Shown here: positions 1 through 7,876 of the stretch, in pieces | Layout: every line of letters starts with the position of its first letter | How positions within the stretch are numbered: position 1 is the stretch's first letter | Assembly (NCBI RefSeq): GCF_005048155.1 | Contig: NZ_SUMB01000001.1 | Location: forward strand, 248,001 to 312,000 | DNA: 64,000 nt | Direction of reading: 5' to 3' | Source: Streptomyces piniterrae | Lineage (GTDB): Bacteria; Actinomycetota; Actinomycetes; Streptomycetales; Streptomycetaceae | Made by a program: the position numbers and the translations under genes | The notes under the pieces: generated by a model | The model's database searches: none | What the model was told of the DNA's origin: nothing | Seen by the model: the letters and a program-made list of their open reading frames with translations, nothing else

Positions 1-673
1 CCGTGGCGACATCGAAGAGGAAGGGGCCGTACATGACTTCGCCCCAGTCGAAGAGCCCCATCGAATCGGGCTTCACCCGGAACGTGTTCATGCTGGCGTC
101 GGAATGGATGAGACCCATCGTGAGCCTGCCGGACACCGTCTCGTGCGCCTCGCGCATGGCCTGCTGGATCCACGGCTTGTCCTCGAGGAACGGAGCCGGA
201 GCGACCATCATGACGTCCAACTGGTCAAACCTCAGGATGTCCGGCGGAGGAGGGGTGCCAACCAGTGCGGTATGGATGGCGCCCAGCGTCTCGCCGGCCC
301 GACGCAGATGAACAGGATCGTTCTCGTCGACCCGCCCGCCATCGAGGTGGCGCAGCAATGCCCAGCACCATTCGCCGTGGTAGGCGGTCACCTCGCCCTC
401 GACGGTCGGCAGCGGCGCGCCGGCAGGGATGCCGTGGTCCTCGACCACCAGGGCCACCTTGAGGCCGCTCGTGAATTTCGGTCCCTGGTCGGCGGGCACG
501 CACTTGGCGACGTACATGTCCGAGTCGGAGCCGACCAGATACGTATAGGAGTGGAAGCCCAGGTCGACCGGATCGCGTTCCCAGGGCAGGACCCGCAGAT
601 CGTTCCGTCCCCACAGGGAGAGCGGTATCTCGTCGGTGAGCGGCTCGGCCGGTAGAGAGGTGTTGGCTGCCAA
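1..673 (-). CDS. APH-fold phosphotransferase (3' part outside window)
   Basis: Aminoglycoside-phosphotransferase/choline-kinase fold enzyme, cut by the window edge; 224 codons are visible. The catalytic-loop motif HSDASMN (HxDxxxxN, Brenner-type) is followed by a DWGEVMYGPFLFDVAT segment, where the Asp of DWGE is the expected Mg-binding residue. I chose the TTG at 673 because GGAG lies about 9 nt upstream and the translation then opens LAANTSLPAEPLTDEIPLSL, with no better start nearby. It lies 59 nt downstream of the ferredoxin on the same strand, so it is probably the last visible gene of the extender-unit operon. Family members phosphorylate small hydroxylated metabolites, including macrolides and aminoglycosides. 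A self-resistance or tailoring role in this cluster is inference, and the substrate cannot be read from the sequence. Confidence 0.8.
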   Translation of the reverse strand, partial: MAANTSLPAEPLTDEIPLSLWGRNDLRVLPWERDPVDLGFHSYTYLVGSDSDMYVAKCVPADQGPKFTSGLKVALVVEDHGIPAGAPLPTVEGEVTAYHGEWCWALLRHLDGGRVDENDPVHLRRAGETLGAIHTALVGTPPPPDILRFDQLDVMMVAPAPFLEDKPWIQQAMREAHETVSGRLTMGLIHSDASMNTFRVKPDSMGLFDWGEVMYGPFLFDVAT

Positions 674-732
674 TTTCTTGTGCTCCGTATTCGGTGAGTG
701 CGTATGTCTGTCGGCGTCGGGCAGCCGGCCGA

Positions 733-990
733 TCACAAGGGACCCTCGATCGGTGGCCGACCACCCACCCGCCCGGGGGCGTCCGCCGGTGCGGCAAGCC
801 GGATCGCCGCCGCGGGGCAGCCGGCCGCGGCCTCCTGCACCTTGCCGCGCAGTTCCGGGGCGGGGGAGTCGGTCAGCACAATGGCGACCCCGTCCTTCTC
901 ACGCTGGTCGAACACCTCGGGGGCGGTCAGGACACACTGCCCCGAGGTGACGCACTTCGATTCGTCGAGGTGCACACGCGCAAACGACAT
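733..990 (-). CDS. Small P450-type ferredoxin
   Basis: Short acidic ferredoxin of 85 residues of the kind that supplies electrons to actinobacterial cytochromes P450. Three cluster ligands are visible: Cys13 and Cys19 in KCVTSGQC and Cys58 in GCPAAAI. The fourth position between them is not Cys, which in this family fits a [3Fe-4S] cluster. The last ~20 residues are a Gly/Pro-rich tail. It starts 46 nt after the ccr stop and is part of the same minus-strand unit. The obvious partner is the P450 at 5596-6795; no ferredoxin reductase is in the window, so a host reductase probably serves it. Confidence 0.9.
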   Translation of the reverse strand: MSFARVHLDESKCVTSGQCVLTAPEVFDQREKDGVAIVLTDSPAPELRGKVQEAAAGCPAAAIRLAAPADAPGRVGGRPPIEGPL

Positions 991-1036
991 CTCTGTCTCC
1001 TTCTCGTCATGCGTGGCGGGCGCCGAGGGCCGGGCC

Positions 1037-2389
1037 TCAACTGCTGCGGTTGTGGAGGCGGAAACGGTTGATACCGGCCAGGTGGCGCACTCGCAGCGCC
1101 TCGTCCTGGACGCCGAGCCCCTCCGCGGGCGCCAGGCACAGCACCCCGACCTTGCCGGCGTGCTGATTGCGGTGTACCGCCTGCGTGGCGATGCCGACGT
1201 CGGACAACGGGTACACCGTGGACAGGGTGGGATGGATCATTCCCCTGCCGATGAGACGGTTGGCCGCCCACGCCTCCCGGTAGTTGGCGAAGTGGCTGCC
1301 GACGATGCGCTTGAGCGACATCCACAGATAGCGGTTGTCGTACTCGTGCCGAAACCCGGACGTCGAGGCGCAGGTGACCACGGTGCCGCCGCGCCGCGCC
1401 ACGTACACGCTGGCGGCGAAGGTCTCCCGGCCGGGGTGCTCGAAGACGATGTCCGAGTCCTCACCCCCTGTCAGCTCCCGGATGTGGGAGCCCAGGCGCT
1501 TCCACTCCGTGGGGTCGGGCGTGGATTCGTCCTTCCAGAACCGATATCCCTCCTTCGCCCGGTCGATCACGAGCTCGGCGCCCAGGGACCGGACGAGTTC
1601 GGCCTTGTGCTCTCCGGACACGACGCACACCGGAGTCGCGCCTCCGTTGAGAGCGAGCTGCGTGGCGTACGAGCCGAGGCCGCCCGCCGCGCCCCAGACG
1701 AGAACCACGTCGCCCTGCTTCATACGCGCACCGTTGCGCGAGACGAGTTGCCGGTAGGCGGTGGAGTTGACCAGTCCGGAGGCGGCGGCCTCCTCCCACG
1801 TGAGGTGCTTCGGCATCGGCATGAGCTGGTTGGACTTGACAAGGGACAGCTCGGCGAGCCCGCCGAAGTTGGTCTCGAACCCCCAGATGCGCTGCTCCGG
1901 GTCGAGCATGGTGTCGTCGTGCCCGTCCGGGGACTGCAGGCCGACGGACAGGCAGTGCGCCACGACCCGATCGCCCGGCTTCCAGCGGTGCACGCCGGGC
2001 CCGGTACGCAGCACGATGCCCGCCAGGTCGGAACCCACCACGTGGTACGGCTGATCATGTCGGTCCGCGCCAGGATCGTCGGACCGCGCGTACCGCTGGA
2101 GGAAACCGAAGGTCGGCATCGGCTCGAAGAGGGAGGTCCACACGGTGTTGTAGTTGATGGAGCTGGCCATCACCGCGATGAGGGCTTCGCCCGGAGCGGG
2201 CTCGGGAGTCGGCACCTCGTGCACGCGGAGGGACTTCGTGGGTTCCTTGTCGGCGGTCGCCATCCCCTGGAACATCTCCGACTCGTCCCGCAGGACGACG
2301 GCACCGCGGTAGGACTGCGGAACCGGCAACGCGGCGAAGTCCGCACCGACCGCATCTTCCGACAAGGCAGCGCTGACGATCTCCCGCAT
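1037..2389 (-). CDS. ccr: Crotonyl-CoA carboxylase/reductase
   Basis: Medium-chain dehydrogenase/reductase family enzyme of 450 residues, the usual Ccr length. Ccr enzymes reductively carboxylate crotonyl-CoA, or longer 2-enoyl-CoA, with NADPH and CO2 to give ethylmalonyl-CoA or another alkylmalonyl-CoA. Visible marks are the long N-terminal GroES-like region (YHVVGSDLAGIVLRTGPGV), the nucleotide-binding segment VWGAAGGLGSYATQLALNGG and the conserved FEHPGRETFAAS stretch. The ATG at 2389 is preceded by GGAGGAAA at good spacing; the frame stays open upstream but without family similarity. It lies just downstream of the KAS III and hydroxyacyl-CoA dehydrogenase genes, so it is very likely dedicated to extender-unit supply for the PKS. 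Whether it prefers a C4 or a longer or branched enoyl-CoA cannot be decided by eye. Confidence 0.96.
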   Translation of the reverse strand: MREIVSAALSEDAVGADFAALPVPQSYRGAVVLRDESEMFQGMATADKEPTKSLRVHEVPTPEPAPGEALIAVMASSINYNTVWTSLFEPMPTFGFLQRYARSDDPGADRHDQPYHVVGSDLAGIVLRTGPGVHRWKPGDRVVAHCLSVGLQSPDGHDDTMLDPEQRIWGFETNFGGLAELSLVKSNQLMPMPKHLTWEEAAASGLVNSTAYRQLVSRNGARMKQGDVVLVWGAAGGLGSYATQLALNGGATPVCVVSGEHKAELVRSLGAELVIDRAKEGYRFWKDESTPDPTEWKRLGSHIRELTGGEDSDIVFEHPGRETFAASVYVARRGGTVVTCASTSGFRHEYDNRYLWMSLKRIVGSHFANYREAWAANRLIGRGMIHPTLSTVYPLSDVGIATQAVHRNQHAGKVGVLCLAPAEGLGVQDEALRVRHLAGINRFRLHNRSS

Positions 2390-2453
2390 GACGTTTCCTC
2401 CAAAAGTACGGTGTTTCACGGGTGTCGCTAACGGACGTGAAGTGCGAACCGGC

Positions 2454-4193
2454 TCAGCGCTCGTGGTTCCGCAGTCCCTTGCCCCGCTTGCGGCCCAGGT
2501 GGCCGGCGGCCACGAGCTGCTCAAGAGGGCGCGAGGGCAGGAGGCGTTGCTCCCGGAACGTGGTGTGCAGCGTGCGCAGGATGGCCACGGACACATCCAG
2601 ACCGATCACGTCCAGCAGTTGGAGCGGGCCCATGGGATAGCCCTGCCCCAGGGCCATCACCGTGTCGATGTCCTCGGCGGTGACGATCGCCTCGTCGAGC
2701 AGGGCCACCGCGCTGTTCAGATAGGGGAACAGCAGCGCGTTCACGATGAACCCGCTCCGGTCCGCACAGCCCACGGGACGCTTGCCGAGCGCGGTGGCGG
2801 TCGCGTGCGCCATTCCGAGTGTCTCGGGCGAGGTCAGCGCGGTCCGCACCACTTCCACGAGTTTCATCACCGGTGCCGGATTGAAGAAGTGCATCCCGAC
2901 CACGGCCTCGGGCCGACTGGTCGCCATGGCACATTCGATGACCGGCAGACTCGATGTGGACGTCGCCAGCACCGCCTGCGCCCCGCACCCGGCGTCGAGT
3001 TCCCGGAACACCGTCCGCTTGACGTCGATGTCCTCCACGACCGCCTCGACCACCAGATCGCATCCGGCGACCGCTTCCAGGCCGGACACACCGGTCAGCG
3101 ACTCCATCGACGAGGTGAGCTGATCCGGTGTCAGTCTGCCCCGCTGCACCGCCCGGTTCAGCGAGTTCTCCACGGCGGCGAGCGCCTCTTTGGCGCGGAC
3201 CTCGCTGCGCGCCACGAGAGTCGTCGGGTACCCGGCCCGTGCGCAGGCCTCCGCGATGCCGGTGGCCATCGTCCCCGAACCCACTACACCGATATGCCGT
3301 ACGGGGCGGGCCGTCGGCAGCTCGTCGCCGGTGTCCGCGGCACCCTCGGCGTCCGGGGCGCCGTAGCTGTAGAAGCCACGCCCGGCCTTCAGCCCGAGCA
3401 GGCCGGCGGCGACCATGTGCGTCAGTACGGGGGCGGGCAGGAACCGGCGGTCACCGGTGCGCTCGTACAGGGCGTCCCGCGTGTCATGCGCGACGTCCAG
3501 CCCGATCGCGTCCAGGTGGGCCAGCGGCCCCCGCGGGAGCCCGCAGCCCAGCCTCATGGCGGTGTCGATGCCGTCGCGTGAGGCGTAGCGCTGTTCGTAC
3601 ATCGTCGCGGCGTCGTTGAGATAGGCCATCGTCAGGGCCCCGCCGACGAAGCCCGCGCGATCGGGCACCGACACCGGGACCTGCCCGAGGTCCCGTATCA
3701 GTGCTTGGACGTCCGTGAGCACGGACCCGTCCGTCAGGGGCGTCCCCACGACCTCCACGGCGGCCGCCCGGTCCGCCGGCCCCTGGGGGAACATGTGCAG
3801 TCCCACCGTGCGACTCGGCCGCCCCGAGCCGAAGGCGAGGTCGGTCACCGCCAGTCCGGTGGTCGTCGTCGCGAACACCGTGCCCGGGGCGCACACGTTG
3901 TTCGCGTGACGGAGCACCTCGCACTTGGTCTCCATCCGTTCGGGTACCGCTTCGATCACCAGGTCCGCCGAGATGATGTCGGCCGGGCGCGTGGTGAGGT
4001 CGACCGTGCCGGTGCCGGTGCCGGTGCCGCTGCCGCTGCCGGTGTCGGTCAGCCGGGCACCGGCCAGGTCCAGGGCGCCGGCGTCGGTGTCGAGGGCGAT
4101 CACCCGGCGGCCGCTGCGGGCGACCATGCCCGCGAGCGCCGATCCGGTGGTCCCGAGACCTATCACCGCGATGGTGGAGAAGCGCTGAGCCAT
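2454..4193 (-). CDS. Tandem 3-hydroxyacyl-CoA dehydrogenase
   Basis: Two 3-hydroxyacyl-CoA dehydrogenase units fused head to tail (579 residues). Each has an N-terminal Rossmann fold (VIGLGTTGSALAG near residue 10; GVVGSGTMATGIAEACARAG in the second half) and a C-terminal helical domain. The second unit is canonical, with GMHFFNPAPVMKLVEVV and DRSGFIVNALLFPYLN. The first has HMFPQGPADRAAAVEVV and DRAGFVGGALTMAYLN, so it lacks the FN of HFFNP and the conserved Asn of GFIVN; only the C-terminal unit looks fully catalytic. It would reduce a 3-ketoacyl-CoA from KAS III to 3-hydroxyacyl-CoA. Start ATG 4193 has AAGGA about 9 nt upstream. A run of six-base repeats (4005-4046) encodes a Gly/Thr/Ser stretch. 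No dehydratase is present to link this step to Ccr; a host crotonase probably does it. Confidence 0.92.
   Translation of the reverse strand: MAQRFSTIAVIGLGTTGSALAGMVARSGRRVIALDTDAGALDLAGARLTDTGSGSGTGTGTGTVDLTTRPADIISADLVIEAVPERMETKCEVLRHANNVCAPGTVFATTTTGLAVTDLAFGSGRPSRTVGLHMFPQGPADRAAAVEVVGTPLTDGSVLTDVQALIRDLGQVPVSVPDRAGFVGGALTMAYLNDAATMYEQRYASRDGIDTAMRLGCGLPRGPLAHLDAIGLDVAHDTRDALYERTGDRRFLPAPVLTHMVAAGLLGLKAGRGFYSYGAPDAEGAADTGDELPTARPVRHIGVVGSGTMATGIAEACARAGYPTTLVARSEVRAKEALAAVENSLNRAVQRGRLTPDQLTSSMESLTGVSGLEAVAGCDLVVEAVVEDIDVKRTVFRELDAGCGAQAVLATSTSSLPVIECAMATSRPEAVVGMHFFNPAPVMKLVEVVRTALTSPETLGMAHATATALGKRPVGCADRSGFIVNALLFPYLNSAVALLDEAIVTAEDIDTVMALGQGYPMGPLQLLDVIGLDVSVAILRTLHTTFREQRLLPSRPLEQLVAAGHLGRKRGKGLRNHER
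4005..4046. repeat. Six-base tandem repeat inside coding sequence
   Basis: About seven copies of a six-base unit (CCGGTG with CCGCTG variants) encode an alternating Gly-Thr/Gly-Ser stretch near residue 50 of the hydroxyacyl-CoA dehydrogenase. It falls in the first Rossmann half, which also has degenerate catalytic motifs. Because the unit is a multiple of three, slippage would change length without breaking the frame. Confidence 0.85.
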
Positions 4194-4251
4194 GCCGTTG
4201 AGTCCTTCGAGTCGTTTCCTGGGCGGCCGGTGCGGGGGAGTGCCTGCGTGC

Positions 4252-5277
4252 TCAGTGGCGGGCCTCGCCGCTCTGCCATCGGACGAGCGCGGTGCCGAGC
4301 GACATGCCGCCGCCGAATCCGGCCAGCAGGAGCAACTCTCCGTCGGTGAAGGCGCCTTGCCGCTGGGCCTGGTCGAGCGCCAGCGGAATGGAAGCGGCGC
4401 TGGTGTTGCCGTGTTCGGCGACCGTGAGGTGGACCCGTGCCCGGGGCAAACCGATATCGGGCAGGGCCGTGCGCAGCAGGACGTCGTTGGCCTGATGCGG
4501 GATGAAGTGATCGACGTCGGCGGACGCCACGTCGTGGGCGGCGAGCAGTGCCCGCACCGCTCGGGGCAGCTCGGCGAGCACATAGTCGCTGACCGCCCGG
4601 CCGTTCATGCGGAAGTGGTGCCGCCCTTCGGCCACGGTCTTCTCCGACGCCGGTTCGCGGCTGCCGCCGGCCGGGACGCGGATCAGATCGTGCCGCTCAC
4701 CGTCACTGGCGAGGTGCGCGCCGATCAGTCCGTGGCCGGGCCGCACCGGGCCGAGGACGAAGGCTCCGGCGCCGTCACCGAAGAGGATGGCGGTGCGTCG
4801 GTCCGTGGGGTCGATGATGCGTGAGTAGACGTCCGCCCCGATCACCAGGGCGTACGGGACCGACTCGTCCGGGGCGGCGGACAGCAGCCGGGCCGCCGTC
4901 ACCAGCGCGAACACGAAACCGCTGCACACCGAGTTGAGGTCGAAGGCCGCGGCGGCGCGGGCACCGATCCGCTGCTGGACCAGGCAGGCCGTGGCGGGCT
5001 GAGGATGGTCCGGGGTCGACGTCGCCACCACGATCCACTTCAGTTGCCCGGCAGTGATGCCGGCCGCGTCGAGAGCGGACCGCGCCGCTTCTGCGGCGAG
5101 GTCGGAGGTGGCTTCGTGCCCGGCCGCATAACGACGGCTGCGGATACCCGTCTTGGTCTCAATCCACTCGGCGGTCACGCCCGCCCGTTGGGCGACCACA
5201 TGATTGGAGACCAATTCGGCGGGAAGATACGAGCCCGTGCCGAGAATTCCTATGGGGAATTCGGTCTGCGGCCCCAT
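4252..5277 (-). CDS. 3-oxoacyl-ACP synthase III (FabH-like)
   Basis: KAS III-type ketosynthase of 341 residues. The Cys-His-Asn triad is complete: Cys118 in LNSVCSGF, His in FIPHQAND and Asn in EHGNTSAAS. KAS III enzymes condense a short acyl-CoA with a malonyl unit. In extender operons with a hydroxyacyl-CoA dehydrogenase and Ccr they build the 3-ketoacyl precursor of an unusual alkylmalonyl-CoA. ATG 5277 puts the first beta strand (FPIGILGTGSYLP) at the family's usual position; a longer frame could start at 5352, 25 codons upstream. It is the first gene of its unit, with 59 nt to the dehydrogenase, and TAGGGG repeats at 5395-5410 lie upstream. It could alternatively make a starter unit, since the cluster shows no loading module. 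Confidence 0.93.
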   Translation of the reverse strand: MGPQTEFPIGILGTGSYLPAELVSNHVVAQRAGVTAEWIETKTGIRSRRYAAGHEATSDLAAEAARSALDAAGITAGQLKWIVVATSTPDHPQPATACLVQQRIGARAAAAFDLNSVCSGFVFALVTAARLLSAAPDESVPYALVIGADVYSRIIDPTDRRTAILFGDGAGAFVLGPVRPGHGLIGAHLASDGERHDLIRVPAGGSREPASEKTVAEGRHHFRMNGRAVSDYVLAELPRAVRALLAAHDVASADVDHFIPHQANDVLLRTALPDIGLPRARVHLTVAEHGNTSAASIPLALDQAQRQGAFTDGELLLLAGFGGGMSLGTALVRWQSGEARH

Positions 5278-5392
5278 TATGCCGCCACTTCTGCACGGGA
5301 GTTGCAGCGGTGTACGAGTGAAAGAGACACGGGCCTTTACCTCCGGTTCCATGCTTGGTGTCAGACATTACGGACCGGGGTGTGGCGGGGAT

Positions 5393-5412
5393 AACCCCTA
5401 GCTTCCCCTAGC
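5393..5412 (-). promoter_or_regulatory. TAGGGG direct repeats upstream of the KAS III unit
   Basis: On the minus strand two perfect CTAGGGG boxes lie 10 bp apart (plus-strand CCCCTA at 5395-5400 and 5405-5410), one helical turn, as expected for a tandem activator site. A TAATGT hexamer about 24 nt further downstream could be a -10 element. The same box occurs as direct repeats before the MFS gene and before PKS-1. Regulator binding is inference. Confidence 0.55.
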
Positions 5413-5595
5413 CGCTCTTCCCTTTCCGGTACAGCTATCAGGGCCATGGCGGTAAGGGCGTAGCTTTCCCTTGGTCGTGAGCAGTGGTTCCCGCGGAAAC
5501 GCTGGAAAAAAATCCGCGTCTGATGTGCAACGCGCGTGAGGGCTGTTCGTGCGCAATCCGGGGATGGCGTCTGCCGGTTCAGCGTGCGGGAACGC
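5413..5595. other. Intergenic region between P450 and KAS III unit
   Basis: The full gap between the P450 stop (5596) and the KAS III start (5277) is 318 bases. Apart from the TAGGGG boxes, this part contains a run of seven T residues on the minus strand near 5505-5512, downstream of the P450 gene. That could help terminate the P450 transcript, but I see no convincing hairpin. No open frame here resembles a protein. Confidence 0.5.
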
Positions 5596-6795
5596 TCACC
5601 AGCGCACCGGCAGACTGCGGACGCCCCGGACTCTGATGCCCGGCAGCCAGTCGAGACCGGCCGGATCGATGTCGAGCGCCAGGTCGGGACAGCGGCGCAG
5701 CAGGGTCAGGATCGCGACCCGGCTCTGCATCCGCGCCAGCCCGGCACCCAGGCAGAAGTGGATGCCGTGGCCGAAGGCGACGTGGCCGTTGCGGGTGCCG
5801 GTCGTACCGCGGTGGATGTCGAACGTGTCGGGTCGCTCGAACTGCGCAGGGTCACGCCCCGCCGCCGCGATGCTGACCAGAACCGTCTCCCCGGGCGGGA
5901 TCTTCGTGTCGCCGTAGCTGACGGTCTCGATGGTGAACCGCTTGGTCGACGTCTCCACCGGGCCGTCGTAGCGCAGCATCTCCTCGATGGCCTGGTCGAT
6001 CAGGCCCTCCGGGTCGGTACGCAGCGCCGCCAGTTGTCCGGGGTTTGCCAGGAGTGTGCGTACCCCGTTGGTGATCAGGTTGGCCGTGGTCTCGTGGCCC
6101 GCGACGATCAGGATGAACACCATCGAGCGCAGCTCGGCGGCCGACAGGCGGTCGTTGTCCTCCGCGTTCGTCCGCAACAGCGACGAGATCAGGTCGCCGG
6201 TCGGCGTAGCGCGGCGCTTGTCCTCGATCAGGTTCTCCAGGTAGTCCGTCAGGGCCATCCCGGCCTGCGCGAAACCCCGGCTCTTCCACCAGGCTATGGT
6301 GCCTGGTTCGGCCGGCACCAGAACCCGCTCCGTCCAGCCGCGGAAGTCCGCCCGGTCGGCGAACGGGATTCCGAGCAGTTCGCAGAGCACGGTTACCGGC
6401 AGCGGGGACGCCAGCGCCGAGACCAGGTCGGCTCGCCGCCGCCCGGCCACCATCTCATCGAGGAGACCGTCGGTGATCTCCTGGACGCGCGGGCGCATCG
6501 CCTCCACCCGGCGCGCGGTGAACTCCCGCGAGATGAGCCGTCTCAGCCGCGTGTGGTCCGGCGGATCGGTGATCAGGACGTGCCGCTCGTCCTCGCTCGG
6601 CGGGTCGAGGGACTTGGCCAGACGTGGATCGGCCAGGGCCGTCCGGGCCTCGTCGTAGCCGACGATCAGCCAGAACCGGTCCCCATCGGCCAGGACGATC
6701 TCGTGCACCGGCCCGGCCTCGCGCAGCCGGGCGTAGTAGGGGTACGGGTCGGTGAAGAAACCGGGGCCGTACGCGCTCAGGTCGACGGTCACCAT
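5596..6795 (-). CDS. Cytochrome P450 (CYP107-like tailoring oxidase)
   Basis: Soluble bacterial P450 of 399 residues. The I-helix oxygen-binding motif AGHETT, the EEMLR (ExxR) motif and the heme-ligand loop FGHGIHFCLGAG with Cys348 are all present. It most likely hydroxylates or epoxidises the PKS product, taking electrons from the ferredoxin at 733-990. ATG 6795 is followed at once by GTG 6792; both lie inside the last codons of the preceding hydrolase gene (stop 6791-6789), an ATGGTGA overlap that indicates translational coupling. No good ribosome binding site precedes it, which also fits coupling. Substrate and site of oxidation cannot be deduced. Confidence 0.94.
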   Translation of the reverse strand: MVTVDLSAYGPGFFTDPYPYYARLREAGPVHEIVLADGDRFWLIVGYDEARTALADPRLAKSLDPPSEDERHVLITDPPDHTRLRRLISREFTARRVEAMRPRVQEITDGLLDEMVAGRRRADLVSALASPLPVTVLCELLGIPFADRADFRGWTERVLVPAEPGTIAWWKSRGFAQAGMALTDYLENLIEDKRRATPTGDLISSLLRTNAEDNDRLSAAELRSMVFILIVAGHETTANLITNGVRTLLANPGQLAALRTDPEGLIDQAIEEMLRYDGPVETSTKRFTIETVSYGDTKIPPGETVLVSIAAAGRDPAQFERPDTFDIHRGTTGTRNGHVAFGHGIHFCLGAGLARMQSRVAILTLLRRCPDLALDIDPAGLDWLPGIRVRGVRSLPVRW

Positions 6796-7709
6796 ACGGA
6801 GGACGTCGTCTCTTCGTGCTCGGGGCGGCCGGCCGGATGTTCCAGGCCGGTCAGGTAGTCGAGGCCGGCCAGCGGCTGGTCGGTGAAGAACCGGCGCACC
6901 AGGTCGGCCCAGTCGGCATTGCGTTCCAGGAAGGACAGGTGGCAGGTCTCGCGAATGGTCGTGAACGCCGCGCCGTCGATGCCGGCGGCCATTTTCCGCG
7001 CCAGGTCGGGGGGAGCGAGATCGTCGTGCTCCCCGGTCACGCACAGGGCGGGTATCCCGGAGATCCGGCCCGGTAGCGTCGCCGGATGGTCGACCAACCG
7101 CTGGGCGACGGCGAGGTACCGCACCATTTCAGCCTCCGACGCCGTGCTCAGATGGTCGAGCAGAGCGCGCCGGACGGCCTCCCGATTGTGGACAGTCCGG
7201 GTCGGGTCCCCGTTCACGCACAGTTCCACCATCTTGCGCCCGAATTCGTCCGCCCGGCGCAGATTCAGCCAGTGTTCGAGTTCGACGGCCCCGCGACGCG
7301 CGGTGTCGCCCCACGCCGCGCCGGTGAGCATCAGCCGCGCGATCCGCTCCGGGTACTCCTGGGCGAACCGGTGCGTGGGCGCGGCGCCCAAGCTGACGCC
7401 GAGCAGGTTGATGCGGGGCAGATCCAGTTCGTCGAGCAGATGGGCCAGCGCGCCGGCGTCGAAGTCGTATCCGACGGTCCGCGGCACCGGATCGGGCGAG
7501 TACGACCCCGGCGGCTCCATGCAGATGAGGGTGGCCGAGTCGTGCCAGTACTTGTCGTAGCGGTGGTAGCTGCGGATGTTCTGGAACGCCGCGCACAAGA
7601 CGACGATCGGCTCGGTGACCGGTGCCGGGCACTCAAGGATCCGGCAGGCGAATTCGTAGCCCTGGTACGTGAATTGCCTGACCTGTTCGGCCGCAAAGCT
7701 GTCGGCCAT
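6789..7709 (-). CDS. Alpha/beta hydrolase
   Basis: Alpha/beta-hydrolase fold protein of 306 residues. The nucleophile elbow is GVSLGA (LLGVSLGAAPTHRFAQEYPER), the likely acid is in GEHDDLAP and the His in ETCHLSF, so the triad appears complete. There is no signal peptide or membrane segment. ATG 7709 has GGAG nine nt upstream. It is coupled to the P450 by a short overlap. It differs from the PKS-4 TE and the type II TE elsewhere in the cluster, so it is more likely a tailoring esterase or lactonase, or an acyl-CoA/ACP hydrolase. A role in product release is possible but not shown. Confidence 0.82.
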   Translation of the reverse strand: MADSFAAEQVRQFTYQGYEFACRILECPAPVTEPIVVLCAAFQNIRSYHRYDKYWHDSATLICMEPPGSYSPDPVPRTVGYDFDAGALAHLLDELDLPRINLLGVSLGAAPTHRFAQEYPERIARLMLTGAAWGDTARRGAVELEHWLNLRRADEFGRKMVELCVNGDPTRTVHNREAVRRALLDHLSTASEAEMVRYLAVAQRLVDHPATLPGRISGIPALCVTGEHDDLAPPDLARKMAAGIDGAAFTTIRETCHLSFLERNADWADLVRRFFTDQPLAGLDYLTGLEHPAGRPEHEETTSSVW

Positions 7710-7876
7710 GGTTGCGTTCTCCGATCCGCCGGTGACCCGGCACGGTGAGGGAATTGCCGGCCCGCGGGCGACGTCCACGCTGACCGGCTCGACCGTTCTC
7801 CGGGCGTACGTCGGCAGGCAGACCGGCGGATGCCGGTCGGCCAGTGGAATATGGGGTGATGGGGGGCGAGGCCGGA

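Noticed and set aside
225..797. Minus-strand frame of 190 codons at the left edge.
   Set aside because: It is a +1 shadow of the APH-like kinase; the HxDxxxxN and DWGE motifs are in the other frame.
5278..5352. Upstream extension of KAS III from an ATG at 5352.
   Set aside because: The added 25 residues have no family counterpart; not fully excluded because the KAS III ribosome binding site is weak.
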